A stretch of 64,000 bases of DNA. Source: Channallabes apus. Its lineage: Eukaryota > Chordata > Actinopteri > Siluriformes > Clariidae. The position numbers and the translations under genes were made by a program. The notes beneath the pieces are model-generated. The model saw only the letters and a program-made list of their open reading frames with translations, did not search any database and was not told the DNA's origin. The stretch covers positions 28,165,167-28,229,166 of the forward strand of contig CM060125.1 of the NCBI GenBank assembly GCA_030522415.1, in the 5' to 3' direction. Shown here piece by piece: positions 34,121 to 45,960 of the stretch (within the stretch, counting starts at the first letter, position 1; every line of letters begins with the position of its first letter).

Positions 34121-34319
34121 TTATTCCATTGGAATGATGGAAAAGCTACTGCATTAAGTTGTGCAATCACGTGTTCACCATACTAAGCAATGCCTTCCAT
34201 AAGGGTTACAGATTAGGGATTCAGCCTTAGAAGCTAGTTACAGTAGATTTGTAGCTTGACTTGGATGTAAATAAAACAACATATAGATTACCTTAAACTG
34301 ATTATGTAGAGAAAGTTGT

Positions 34320-34560
34320 TTGGTGGCACATTGGCTTAGTTTTTAGCGTTGTCACCTTGCACCTCCAGGTTCTTTGTTTGATTTTCATGTCTGGTCTTTG
34401 TGCACAGAGTTTGCTTGTTCTTCCCGTCCTTGGTGGGTTTCCTCCAGGTTCTCAGGTTTACTTCCACAGTCCAAAGACATGCAGGTTAGGCTAATTGGCA
34501 TTTTCAAATTGCTCGTAGTGTGTGAATGAGTGTGTGAATACTGACCAGAGGGTCCTACCA
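34320..34560 (-). repeat. SINE-like dispersed repeat, reverse copy
   Basis: Contains CAGTCCAAAGACATGCAGG, TTAGGCTAATTGGCATTTTC and a GGTGGGTTTCCTCCAGG-type stretch, the reverse complement of the family at 18919-19243. It is degraded, and target duplications were not identified. Confidence 0.7.
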
Positions 34561-34688
34561 TGGTCATACAAGATGGGAATAAATACAATGTTCCAAAGTT
34601 CCTAGTTTTTCCTTCTGAAATAGTTTTTTGAATGTGGGTTTTGGTGGGCAGTTTCTCTTTTGTCAGTAGATCATACCAATCTATTTTC

Positions 34689-34742
34689 GATCATTATTAC
34701 ACTACATTGTGGTGGTGACCAACGTTTAGTGTAATAATGATC
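34689..34742. repeat. 16-bp perfect inverted repeat
   Basis: GATCATTATTACACTA (34689-34704) and TAGTGTAATAATGATC (34727-34742) are exact inverses separated by 22 bp. Possibly a decayed foldback or the ends of a tiny element. Confidence 0.85.
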
Positions 34743-35429
34743 ATTGGAACAACTGAGACATGGACTGATGCATATAATTAACCATCCAAGTTCATTTACC
34801 ATTTATTAACGCCACTTGTGGAATGGCTCTCGTCCAATCAGATTACACAGTCGGAACTAACTGTTATATAATAAACAATAACAAATTAACCAGATCATTA
34901 ATAGAGTCCTGTGATTTGCAGCAAAAGCTACTGTCAGAGCTGCTGCTGCTGCTGCTGCAAAAAAAAAAACACCATCTGGATTTTGATTATAAATGTGACA
35001 AAAATGCTTGTCTATGGATTGTCTTCAAATTGCTTTGTGGAGTTTTTATTATTATTAATTAAAGACAAATGTTCATAATTAATTACTTTGGCTAAAAGCA
35101 GCAGATGGAAATCCTGTAGAAAAGGTCAAATGAATATATACTGTATACAGATTTTAAGGTTTAATTTGGTTATTCATTGGATTTACCTTAGTGACCCTTT
35201 ATTTATCTCAGTCATGGTGATATGCCATCAGTTCCAGTAGTTGGTTCAATAATATATCTGTTGCTGTAGACAATTGTTTAAATAACTAAATTATGCATGC
35301 TTAATATATATATAAATAGAGAATAGAGTTGAATGATAGAGTTAATAAACAACGTCTACAGCACAGACGCACCAAGTTGGTTGCGTGCACAGATGTAGAA
35401 CAATAAAGAACATAAGTGCGTTGAACTTG

Positions 35430-35545
35430 CATAGGGGTGACTCAGTGGCTATGACCTTGGGCTTCTTATTAGAGGGTCATCACCAAGTTACTCCTGCTGG
35501 ACTCTTGGGCAAGACACTCAACCTATAACTATGTATGTAGGTATA
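35430..35545 (+). repeat. degenerate tRNA-SINE fragment
   Basis: ATAGGGGTGACTCAGTGGCT resembles a SINE box A head. CTGCTGGACTCTTGGGCAAG and ACACTCAACC match the conserved body of fish tRNA-SINEs. Box B is lost. Confidence 0.55.
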
Positions 35546-36065
35546 CAGTAAAGTATAATAAGAGGTAAGACTATTCTAGAGGCAAATGTGAGGCAATCTG
35601 TGGCCAGCTTGGTCAACATTGAGTCATGCAACAGGACCTGAAGCACACGAGAAAAACTACATCAGAATGAATAAAAAATAAAAGAATCAAGGTTTTGGAA
35701 TGCCCTAGTCAATGACCAACCATCAACTCTACTCACATGCTGTAAGCATTAAGAGAGCTGTGCATATGTGAATGCCCAGCAACCTCAATGAACTGGAGCA
35801 ATGTTGTGAAGAAGAATGGTCTAACAATTATGCCAGAGACTGATATTCATACAGGAACTAATTCCTGCAAGATATTGCTGCTAAAGATGGCTCTACAAGG
35901 AATTTAATCATCGGGGCTATACATAGTACTGCTCTTTTTTTTTTTTTGGCTTAAGTTTTTACACATACTGTAGAAAAACATTATAAAACTTAATTTTGGA
36001 CCTGACTGTCAAATAGATAGTGCAGTCAATAGTTACAAACTGATGTTCCTGCTCTCCCAGTTTTA

Positions 36066-36104
<39 letters not shown>

Positions 36105-36300
36105 CATGAATGTATGTTGTTCTAACTATCTCGATCCTATTTCTCATGAGAATCCCTCATCTGATGATCAGAGCAATGTGAGGGGCTGGGTACATGAGTG
36201 ACAGGTCTGACAAGGGAGAGGTTGAGAATCAGGCTGTTTACAGAGCTCGCCAATCTCTTGGCCTGTTAATACTGCAGAACACTAGCATGGATGCCTCTCT
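35546..36300. other. unannotated intergenic DNA with a long T run
   Basis: A T run of about 30 bases (36070-36101) is the main feature, and a shorter one lies at 35935. No supported gene. A piece around 35640-35910 (ATGCCCTAGTCAATGACC..., GGCTCTACAAGG) may be a worn Tc1 C-terminus, but it is too degraded to assert. Confidence 0.45.
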
Positions 36301-36361
36301 CTCTCGGTCTCTGTGCTCCTTATCTTCGTTCCTCACTGTTCCCTCCTGTGTGTATTCTCCA

Positions 36362-36840
36362 TCAATCTTGTCTCTCTCTCTCTCTCTCTCCCCCCCTCTC
36401 ACTCTCTCTATCTCTCTCTGACAGGGAGGAGCAGGTGTAGTCCTGCCTCCCTCCCTCCCTCTCTCTCTCCCCTCGATCCTCCTCTGCTTCTCGCTCTCTC
36501 CCTCTCCCGGCACTAGCAGCATCAGCAGCAGCTGCTGCATGCCAGACAGGAGAACAGCGTCTGTTTGCGATGACACCGTCTCAGCCTGGGACAGAATGAG
36601 ACAAACAAACAAAAAATTAAGAAGCCTCCCATTCAGACTGGATGGCAGTGTTGGATAAAGAGAACATGAAGAAAGCCTGAGCTCAGGGATTTTTTTCTTT
36701 TCTCTCCTCCCTCTTTCATTTCTCTCTTTACTGTCTGTTTCTAGCACCCTCCCTTCCCCCTTCCTGCTTCTCTCACTCCCTCACGTTGTGTTCTCTCTCT
36801 CCCTCTCTCTCTATCTCTCCCCCTCTCTCTCTTTCTCAGT
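36362..36840. repeat. pyrimidine-rich (CT/CCCT) tracts upstream of nrg3
   Basis: Several CT and CCCT tracts (36371-36420, 36450-36500, 36795-36837) are separated by short mixed sequence, including the palindrome GCAGCAGCTGCTGC near 36526. The last tract ends TTTCTCAG just before TGGCGGAATG, so it could act as a splice acceptor for a 5' leader exon. Alternatively the whole block is the gene's TATA-less promoter region. The two readings cannot be separated from sequence alone. Confidence 0.5.
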
Positions 36841-37899
36841 GGCGGAATGTAGCGGAGGACTGAGCGCACGCTCATTCACTCCGTGCTGCATGAACAGCAG
36901 CGGGACACGGCTCGGATGCTGCTCAAGCAGGAGAACGGATTTATCCTCCCTGTGGATTTGATTGCACACTAAACGTTGACCTTTGCCAGTTTTTGCGGTC
37001 TTCTCCTGCTTGTTCCTGAAGGTGTTGAATTTGTTATTTTAGCTCCAGTGCGTGGAACATATTTGGATTCTTTCCCCTTCCATACGAATGATATCTGTAG
37101 GAGGTTCAGCCCTGGGAGGGGATGCTGGGAATCGCGGTTGCTTGCCGGAGGATTTGACTCTACGGGATATGTAGAGCTGAGTCAGCGACTGCTAACGGGA
37201 GCCTAAGAGGAGTCAAAGAACGAGACAGTGACCAAGCTGGGAGAAAAAACAGTCAGCCCTTCTGGAAACTATCCAGACCTCTGAGGAACATTTAAGGAAC
37301 CATAAAATTGATGTTTTGTTTTTTGACAGGTCAGATTGGTGCCTGATCTGAAAGACAGGAATTGAGGAGTGGTAACGCAAGAGTGTGCTGCTGCATAGGG
37401 CTCTGCTGAGTACCTCCTCACAGACGCATCCGTTCTCTGCATTCCTCCCTTCTTGCTCCACCCCTCTGTCCGGCGTCTCCCCTGTTTCCTCTCCTTATTC
37501 CGTTTGTCCTTGGAACCAGAGTCCTAATCTAAACCTGTCTACTTTCACCTGCTTCTGGAACAGAACTAAAAGGATCATCCCACGTTGGATTCTGACAGCC
37601 CTGTTTTTTTTTTTTTTGTTTTGTTTTTTAACCTCTGGAATTCTACTGTTTCTGTGTGTAAGCTTGTGTGTGTGAGAGAGCTTGATTGTGCATGATTGAG
37701 TTTGTGGCATTGAGTGTCTGTCCTTTAAGGAGTGATGTTTGTATGTTGTCGGTGAGTATTTGCATTTGAGTGCGTGTTCTGCTGGGATTTTTTTCCTTCA
37801 AATCACCCTGATGTTCAATGCCATGAGCCATCCTTCTGTAATCCTCCTGTGCCTGCCGAGTGCCCGACCCTGGGGTTAACCCTGTAAACTTGAGGCAGG
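36838..37899 (+). other. nrg3: probable nrg3 5' leader (untranslated)
   Basis: Moderately GC-rich, non-repetitive sequence leads directly into the nrg3 start codon, with no splice signal needed between. It contains several upstream ATGs with short frames, as expected of a long vertebrate 5' leader. An in-frame TGA at 37891-37893, three codons before the ATG, closes the frame. The exact transcription start is unknown; the left border is set at a possible splice acceptor. Confidence 0.5.
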
Positions 37900-38536
37900 A
37901 TGAGTGAGACTTCTGGAGCTGTGACCACCTCAGGGGTGGTGATCCTGGAGGAACCTGAGGTTGGTGGGGCTTCTGGGGGACGTCAAGGTGGAGAGCGTGC
38001 TGGAGCTTTTAGATGCGCCTTTTGGCCGAGACAGCAGACTTGGCTGTGTGTAGTTCCCCTTCTCATTGGTTTTGTGGGTCTTGGCCTTAGCCTCATGCTG
38101 CTCAAATGGATTGTTGTGGGATCTGTGCAGGACTATGTACCAACAGACCTTGTGGATGCTAAGGGTATTGGCCAGGATCCCATTTTTCTATCCAAGCCAA
38201 GCACTTTTCCTAAGGGCCCAGACAGCACCACTTCCTCCACCACTACCACCACTGTATCCTCAACCATCTCCACTATAACCACAGCAGTGAGGGGCAAAAC
38301 CCGAACAGCAGCACCTCCAAATGTCAACCCAAGAGATGGCGGTTCGTCTGGCAGCCAAGTGACCCAGAAGACTGCCACCACCACTACAGCCTCTGGCACT
38401 GCCTCCCTTGGCCGGACCTCCACCTCCAGCCCATCTACATCCAAGCCAACCATCCTCAATGACTCAACCCGTGAGCACTCAACAACAGAGAGGCCGGTCA
38501 ACACTCCAGCTCGGACCCATGTCAGCCGCAAGACAC
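37900..38536 (+). CDS. nrg3: neuregulin 3, first coding exon
   Basis: Neuregulin 3 is a membrane-anchored, EGF-family ligand of the ErbB4 receptor, acting mainly in the nervous system. This exon encodes residues 1-212: a short acidic/glycine-rich N-terminus, RCAFWPRQQTWLCVVP (about 38-53), a hydrophobic signal-anchor-type segment (about 48-73, LIGFVGLGLSLMLLKW), then VGSVQDYVPTDLVDAKGIGQ and DPIFLSKPSTFPK (73-105), which match mammalian NRG3 nearly residue for residue. Residues 108-203 are a Thr/Ser/Pro-rich mucin-like stretch, probably O-glycosylated. The start is fixed by an in-frame TGA nine bases upstream and an A at -3. Coding ends at a GTGAGT donor (38537), one base into a codon (phase 1). 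The EGF domain, second membrane segment and cytoplasmic tail lie in later exons outside this window. Whether this is the fish a or b paralogue cannot be told. Confidence 0.95.
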
Positions 38537-38849
38537 GTGAGTCCTGCGATGTCTGTTTCCTGCTGCTCTGGGCATTTTGACTTTTAAATGCCATTTTGGT
38601 TGGTGGGCTTATTTTTATTTGGCTGCATGATGGAATGACATTTCAAATCAAACTATTAGCACCAGCAGCTAACAGCATAAGCAATTTTGCATTCTTTTAT
38701 TTTAAACTGAAGTTTGTTTGTTTTTTTTCACAAAAGAATGCCAGTAACACGTGTATATATTTGAGTATAGTCAAATCCAAGCCTGTTAAGGAATTGGGGT
38801 CAAAGTTCATATCAGCTATGTTTTCGCACCACTGGATGAAAAATGGTTA

Positions 38850-40820
38850 AAGACTTTGTCCAGGGCCTACTGTATCTCTGAAAGCCTTGCACTACTGGTA
38901 TTTTCAATATGTAGGCATAGCAAGTTGTATAGTTTAGATTATATTTATATTTTTGTATGTTTATATACAAATGTAGGTTAACTCTTTTAATATAGACCAC
39001 AGTATATACAGGTGCCCCCCTCCACGTCTCTCTAGCTTCGTCTAGACCATGAATGTCGAATAGTTATTTTGCGTTTAATGGTAAAAGAGGAGTAGATCCG
39101 GAGTGTGTTGGGTTCATTTCTTCTTTGCAAACTCACAATTTAAAAATAAATTAATCGAAGTCAGTTGGGTTTAAAGCAGTCAGCTAAAAAGTCGATCAGA
39201 AACAATGCATTATATATATTTTGACTAATGTTGGCTCTTACAGTAGGTTGTAGGAACTGGTTTCATTACATATTTGACATGCAGCTTGAAGGTTCATCTA
39301 GAATTGCGTACATGCACAGACAATAAAGCATATTGGGTAAATTGGGTGTTTTGCCTTAATGATCATGATCTTCGATTAGAAATTAGAGATTAGTGCCATA
39401 TTGCTTATTTGTTTTGTAACTATGCTAACATGCTAACAGGCCGATAAGGTAAGAAACAAGATACTGTAATTGAACCTCAGTCAGTGATCCGTAGGATACA
39501 GTGGCTGGTTTGTCTTTACCTGCTCTCGTAGTTCAGTAGTTCAATGAAATTATACTTTAGATGAACAGGCTGTTCAAGATTTTGATGCCTGACCTGTCAA
39601 CTTGAAACTAACTGATATGCTTTTCAAATAATCAATTGTCCCAACCCAATGACAGCCTAACATTTCATGTAACATGAACATTATCTTGATCAAACATGGG
39701 GTTTCAGAGAAACATATATTTGAGTCCCCTATTGAGATGCATGTATGAAACTACACCCGCATGGTGATCAAATTGAACCTGAACTTCCCAAAGTGTTGAA
39801 GAGAGATAACCCCAGATGGAACGGTTTCTGTTGCACAATTTTAAGTTGAAACCTTCTGAGACTTCCATAAACTGTCACTGATCATGTGGCTGCTCAAATG
39901 CATAATTTCTCCCTAGATCACCTCAAAATCCCTGCCTGCCATTTTATAATGTAAGAGCATCTGGGGAAGTTGGTTCTACTGTAGAACTGCCATGGAACAT
40001 TATTCAACCATGCAAATAATCCTTGTTTCAAAAGATTATACACAAAATACCTGGTGTCTTAGCTTAAAAAAAAAACCTCTGGGATAAAATAAACTCTGCC
40101 TTCCTGGGTGCTCTTATCTGAGTGCATGGGCAGACACTTGTCATGTCTCACATGTTTTTATCTGGATCAACGGATGTGCTTCAAAGGGGTTTGACATTAA
40201 CATTTAACATCTTTGCATATAGCTAACACCACATTGTGGGTTGCTTAAGCTGAAGTATTGTGATACAGAGATCTTAGGCTTGGATGTTATCACTCTCCTG
40301 ATGCTCCTAAAACGATCTCCTTTGGTATTCAGTCTTGAATATTTGATCTAAGTGTCTCACTCTGGCAGAGTGTGATTCACTGGCCCTCTGCGGGCTTTCT
40401 TTGATTTGTCTTTGCTTGGTACGGATTCATATACGATTACTCTTGATGGTGTGTGTGTGTAAGTAATAATAATAGTAATAATAATAATGATGATAAATTA
40501 ATAATTGTTATCAGTAGTACCTGACTGGTTTCTGTGTTTAGATTACTACACTTATACAAAACATTTGGTGACTTTTTTTTTTTTTTTTTTCAAAAACTTC
40601 CCCCAGTGGCCATTTCTTGCCAACTACAACAAATTTTTATTTTTTTTTCTTCTTCTTATAACTCACTTCTACCTGTGTCAAATGTAAATTGAAGCCTGGT
40701 TCATGTCAGCTACAGTATACGTACTTTTCAAGTCATCCATGTCAAACCCATACTAAACATGGAGCAAATTTCACCTTAAGGCACATGTATCAAAATTGGT
40801 GGGCTATCCCAAACGACAAC
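38850..40820. other. intron stretch without recognisable elements
   Basis: Mostly unique AT-rich sequence with a T run (40572-40590) and a short TAA/AATAAT patch (40464-40500). I see no exon or transposon end. Confidence 0.5.
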
Positions 40821-40825
40821 TGACA

Positions 40826-41207
40826 CTGCCACTCACAAGTTTGGGACCACTTTTGCGATCACTTAGAAATGTTATTATTTTTCAATTAGTCTGAATAGAA
40901 AATATAGCAAAAGAACAAGACATGCTGGTATTGTTAAACACATTTTCATGCAATTCACAAACAATTAAAGTTAGTCGGAAGTCTGACTGTAATGGAGCAG
41001 CCAGCAAAGTCTCCGGATCTCAACCCTATTAAGCTGTTGTGGGAGCAGCCTGACCGTATGGTACGGATGAAGACTCCATCAATCCAATCCATCTTGTGGG
41101 AGATGCTCCAGAAAGCATGTAGTGAAATCTCAGTCAGTCAGATTGTCTTAAAGAATTGACCGCTAGAATGGCTATGGCCTACCAGACTGTAATGATTGCA
41201 AAAGGTG

Positions 41208-41239
<32 letters not shown>

Positions 41240-41335
41240 CTGTTGTTTTTTTTTTTTTTTTTAATGAAGGCAAAAAAAGTTTGAAGAACACATTCATCAT
41301 TTCCATCAAAATCATTATTTCCTGTATATGCATCC
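40826..41335 (+). mobile_element. Tc1-like remnant with C-terminal transposase
   Basis: Starts with a CACTCACAAGTTTGGGACCA end. MEQPAKSPDLNPIKLLWEQ (about 40995-41050) retains the DDE-region motif, with the catalytic glutamate changed to lysine (NPIK for NPIE). Further C-terminal sequence (GATTGTCTTAAAGAATTGAC, CCGCTAGAATGGCTATGGC) leads to the right end with AAAAGTTTGAAGAACACATT. The N-terminal two thirds is deleted. Confidence 0.75.
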
Positions 41336-41504
41336 ATCATGTGAATAGGAAGAAGCATTGCAGAGAGATGTGATGTGATTTTGACAGTTACTGTAGCTTT
41401 AGGTTCTTCTGCACGACTTGGTTAAGATAAACCTTTATTTCCAGTGAACATGTTTCAATAAAATTCTTTCTTCACGTATTCCAGCGTGTGGGCCGGTGTC
41501 AGAG

Positions 41505-41635
41505 CACCGGGTCAGCCATGATATGGTATCCCTAGAGCAGACAGGGTTAAGAGCCTGGGGCTCGAACTGCCCACCTCCTAATCAGTAACCCAGAGAGATA
41601 ACTCGCTGAACTACCATTGCATCAATTGTTAGTTT
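41505..41635 (-). repeat. degenerate SINE, reverse orientation
   Basis: AGAGCAGACAGGGTTAAG, GGGGCTCGAACTGCCCACC (box B-like, reverse) and TAACTCGCTGAACTACCAT (box A-like, reverse) appear in the order expected for a reversed tRNA-SINE. It differs from the family at 5609 in the middle section. Confidence 0.6.
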
Positions 41636-41639
41636 TAAT

Positions 41640-44230
41640 CATTTTGTGATCGAAAACATGTTTTGAACAATGTCCTGGATAAACAATCTGGCTTCCCTAT
41701 ACAATTACAGTACAAGGATTTATTTTAGGGCGAAATCTTTTTTTCATCGGATTGATGTATTTACTATTAATTCTACATTGATTATAGTTTTCTACCAATT
41801 AACACCTTTGAGCATTTATGGTTGATTATTAATCTCCTACTGTAGGTTTCTATGTTAATGATTAATGTGCTTAAGAATTTATTATTAAATGTAATTAATA
41901 ATTTATTACCATCAATACAGTATGTCTACAATATGGCCCTCACATGCAATATACACACTTTTATAAATCTTTTAGGTCTATTATAACACTGTAAGGAAGG
42001 TATTATAAATGTACATGAAATAAAGCCTTTACAGTAATTGTAGCTCTCTAACTTCTACTGGTTTATCTTATAATCACACTGGAATATCGTTAAATGTATG
42101 TATGTCATTTATTTTTACTATATTTCTTTACAAATAAAGTCCATACTATGCATGTCGCTTGGCTTTTGGAGACTAATCTATCGCTGTCAGAAATCAACTC
42201 CTGTCGTCATGTTATAAATATATCATTACATCGCCCGGCCCCACTGCGTTCCACAGGCATCCAGGAGTATAATCTAGACTTACACAATGCTCTTCCTGAT
42301 TAATGGTGGCGCTCCGGTTGGGAAACGCCCACGCTGATGGCTCGGTATAAAATCTGCATTTTATACTTCAAAAAGCACTTCAACCAGGACTTAAGGTCAT
42401 GACATGGCTGCTTGGCTTTTTCTTGTCAGGAAAATAGTCTTCTTGAGCCTTATGCTTATGTTCAGTGTGTTATACATTCACTTCACTGGAAGAAAACAGA
42501 TGTGTGTTTTGGAGCGGTAAAGTTCCAGCTGTTGATCATTCACGGGCTCTACACTGTGTGTAAGTCTCAGATTAGTTATCACACACAGATTTAGTTAGTT
42601 GACTACACGAGTGTGATGTAATGCAGCCCGACATAGAGGAAAGTTACTTTACCACCTCGCTTCTAATTTTTTCAATCATAGCAAGACCAGATGTGTTGTT
42701 TCTTCTTGAGGATAACAAGCAAAAAACAATAAAAAAAAAACCCTGTCTTCCATTCTGATAGCTTTCCTGGCGCAGGAAATGTAATTATGGCTTGACCTTT
42801 GACTGGTACAAAGAGAGTTGAGACTTGTGACCATATCTATGTGAATGAGCTCTTACTACAGTATAGAAAGGATAACTTGTTACAAGGAGCAATTTAATAC
42901 AAGCTTGGAGCTGATTTCAGACCTGCCATTATAGAAAATTAATCAACTACTCCTACTGACCAATTAGATTGGAGCACTTGTAGTATCTGATTACTGGCTG
43001 TATACAAAACCATCTAGAATTGTAAGTGCAGGGGAAAAGGGGGCAGAGCCAAGAAGCTTTTGTTTCAATATCTTTTTTTAAAAATGTAAATAAATGGATT
43101 ATAGAACTATAAATAACATGAGAGGGTTTCCTACCTCAATCCCACCACTTTTTAAGTCATGATTGACTTGACAAAGCTGTGACCCGGCCTGACTCGATCT
43201 GAGATAGAACTTAATCTGAACCCTATTGATCAGAGCACTTATCCGTTACGATCAGACATGGCACTGAATTTGGTTACCGTATTAACCCGGAGAAGTAGGA
43301 CTCTCCTTTTCAGAGATGAGTGCTGCTTAATGGCCATCGATTTTCCTCTTGTTTATATACAGTAACGCACGCTTGATGAGAAAGATCGGATCTCTTTTCG
43401 ATGGATTCGTCAATGTCAGCTACTGACCATCGTCCATTAACCATGCCCCAGCCATTTTTAGAGCTCTTCCCAACATGCCGTGATTAGTTATTTAAACTTC
43501 ACCATCCTCCCCTGTCTTAAAAATTTGTATTTAAACCAATGATTTGTTTGTTCCGTCCATGCGCCCTTCCATGTCCGTTTTAGGCATGGCAGTAGAAGAA
43601 CCGAACTCCAGCTCCATTAGAGCGCATTATCATGACAAGACGGTCTCAATAAAACTTAATGTCACCTTGATTTATCCTTACGAGACGTCCCGGAGAGTGA
43701 AGAAGCCCTTAAATATTAATGTCGAGAAAGAGAAACATATTCAATATGTAGAGGATGACTTGAATAATTGACGAGTGTAGGCGCTGACGAATTATCTGGT
43801 GGGGAAGAAAGAGTCTGTTTTTCCGTTTCTCCACAGTACAGTAGATGGAAAGAAGGAACGTTGCTGAGATGTTGGTGAGAGAACATCTCCTCAGCAGGAG
43901 CTTGAAAGCATGGTGCTCCTCAGGAACCCTGTTGAACGTTCCCACCGCTGCCCAGAGATGGAGTGATGAGCGGTTACAAAGTGAATTAAATCTAGCTTTG
44001 GTCAGACATGCTTTGATAAAGAATTCAGTTTTAATTAATGAAGATTTGTGAGGGTGAGAGTGCAATAAAGTGCTCCGGATTAGCTCTCGAGACTGGTTGC
44101 AGATTTTTATTTTTAATTTTTTTTAATGAAATTTTTATCCTGAAAGATTAGAGTGAATGTTTTTGGCCCTGTTTTATCCCCCATGATTTTATAAGACTAT
44201 AAAATGTGCCTTTCAAAGAATCGATGTCAT
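41640..44230. other. intron stretch without recognisable elements
   Basis: AT-rich unique sequence. Short frames occur (for example 43544-43771), but none shows a known domain, and stops are frequent. Confidence 0.5.
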
Positions 44231-44239
44231 AATGAAAGC

Positions 44240-44510
44240 TTATTGTCCTCTATTGTGATGATGGCTTGTGATAAAATTTATGGTGAATGAAGGAAAGAAG
44301 GCTGTACTGTATGTGTGTGAATGACGATCCCGGCCAAGGTGACTCTGAATCCACTGCAGTCGGTCCTGAGAACATTCCATTTCACTCGCTCCAAGCCATT
44401 TCCACATGTTTGGACTGTTAAAGGAGTTCCTGGGAGGCACTTATTTTACAAGTGGAGCAGCCGGTCAGATTATGACTCCAGTACACTGGGAAAACGTTCA
44501 ACCTTGATGG
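44240..44510 (+). pseudogene. mariner transposase remnant 2
   Basis: The segment CACTCGCTCCAAGCCATTTC...ACATGTTTGGACTGTTAAAGGAGTTCCTGGGAGGC matches remnant 1 (25125-25185) and the mariner DLAPSD.HLFG.LKEFLGG region. Upstream sequence (GGCTTGTGATAAAATTTATGG and TGAATGAAGG) also matches remnant 1 at 24806-24835. Heavily decayed. Confidence 0.7.
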
Positions 44511-45039
44511 TATCCAAGCACTAGTGACATCCTGGGATAAGTCCAAATAATCTGCTTTACAATGTTTACTACTAGAAAATAATCACATTTCAATGAGAAA
44601 CCTTTACTCGAGTCATTTTTACCCGCCATCCCTGGCCTGCGTGCTTTCCTTCTAGCTTCGCTAACATTTATCGCTTGAGTGAGGGCTCTGTGGTTGAGCT
44701 CTGATTGGCCGAGCTCCAGCAAAATGACTAGGGAAGTTTATAGGTCTTTTTTGTCGTCGTGTAGGTCAGCTCTTTTTTTTTTTCTAGTCGCTACATCATA
44801 ATACGCCCCAAGCACCATAAAATAAATGTTTGTTTTTGTGCTTGGGTGTTAAACCGCTTGGAGGTGGCTTGTCGAGCGGCAGTGGCACTCTAGGAAAGAA
44901 ATTATCCTGGATGAATGTTCGGCTTTATTTGTCTTGACAGCTTTGAATACAATCTAATATATAAAGATTCATTAAGATTTGGTGACCATCTTGATTACAT
45001 ATCATACCCTTGACATATAACATGCAAGAAAACTGTGGT

Positions 45040-45390
45040 GCGAGGCATCATCAATAATTTCCCCGATTGAAGTAAATTGAAAGTCGGGTAAATTAGAGAT
45101 CATAAGCGAGCGCCTGTGCATTATTGAAACGAATGAAATCTCTATTACAAAGCGTTGCCCATAATCATCTCCGATATGACTGATCTTGATGCCCGATCGC
45201 TGTAACTGAAACGAAACCTGTGCTAATGAAGACAAAGCGTCATGTGCTCCTGGTCGCCATGGGCGTAACAAATAAATAGCTCGTTGTCGTATTTGAAACA
45301 GCACATGCATCTTCGGTACTTGCGTCTTTAACAGGGCTGGTGTTAATTCCAGAGAAATGCATTTGTTACCACGCAAACACAAGTGTTTCA
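45040..45390. other. unique intronic block, possible conserved non-coding element
   Basis: A 350-bp stretch with balanced composition, several CpGs and no simple repeats (for example GCCCATAATCATCTCCGAT, CTCGTTGTCGTATTTGAAAC) stands out from the AT-rich intron. Conservation is a guess from composition only. Confidence 0.2.
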
Positions 45391-45584
45391 TCTATCAAAC
45401 TTGCTGTTAAGATGCAAGAGAGTCGTATTTAGTCAACAGACAGAAGAAAGAAAAGGGGAAAGGTTAAAAAAAAAAAAGAAATCGTATTTAATAGCCTATT
45501 TAATTCTCAGAATTATATTACAGCCAGATTGTTTTGCCACCTTTTACTTACCACTAGGACTCATTATATATATATATGGAGGGC

Positions 45585-45960
45585 ATTAAAGTTAAACTTG
45601 TCATTGTGCAGAATAACAGAATACAGCTATGTAACCTATTTCTCTCTATAATTTCCTGCTACGCTATGCACTTATCTCAGTGTTTCACTAGTGCTTGGAT
45701 ACCATGAAGGTAGAGAGTTTCCTCAGTACGGCGGAGCCATGATTTAAAGCCATGCTTTACATTTGAAACACTGGCCTCCTAGGAAGTCCTTCAGTGGCTT
45801 GGAGCGAGATCCGGACTGTACGGGGGATGTGGCAATAACTTCCAGGCCAGTTTCTGTACCGTGTAAGTGGTGTTGGTGAGTGATTGTTTGTACAGCTGAA
45901 TGGTCACGGGAACAATTGCAGCGTGCTCTGAGCCACCTGGGCCAGGATCGTCATTCACGG
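45585..45960 (-). pseudogene. mariner remnant 3, reverse
   Basis: TTGTGCAGAATAACAG, TTTCACTAGTGCTTGGATACC and GGCCTCCTAGGAAGTCCTTC align with remnant 4 at 53763-54215. On the minus strand, the last corresponds to the KEFLGGR region of mariner transposase. The left end carries a worn terminal repeat (GGGCATTAAAGTTAAACTTG). Confidence 0.7.

Noticed and set aside
35640..35910. Possible worn Tc1 C-terminal region
   Set aside because: Only loose resemblance to TGCCCTAGTCAA...GACC and GGCTCTACAAGG; too degraded to assign.
36238..36747. 169-codon minus-strand frame upstream of nrg3
   Set aside because: It is produced by the CT/GA-rich tracts (ERERE-type translation) and shows no domain.
38537..38580. 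Continuation of the nrg3 frame to a TGA at 38578
   Set aside because: The extension is unlike neuregulin, and a strong GTGAGT donor sits exactly where similarity stops.
38133..38594. 153-codon minus-strand frame opposite nrg3 exon 1
   Set aside because: A shadow of the Thr/Ser-rich coding sequence; valine-rich because ACC reverses to GGT.
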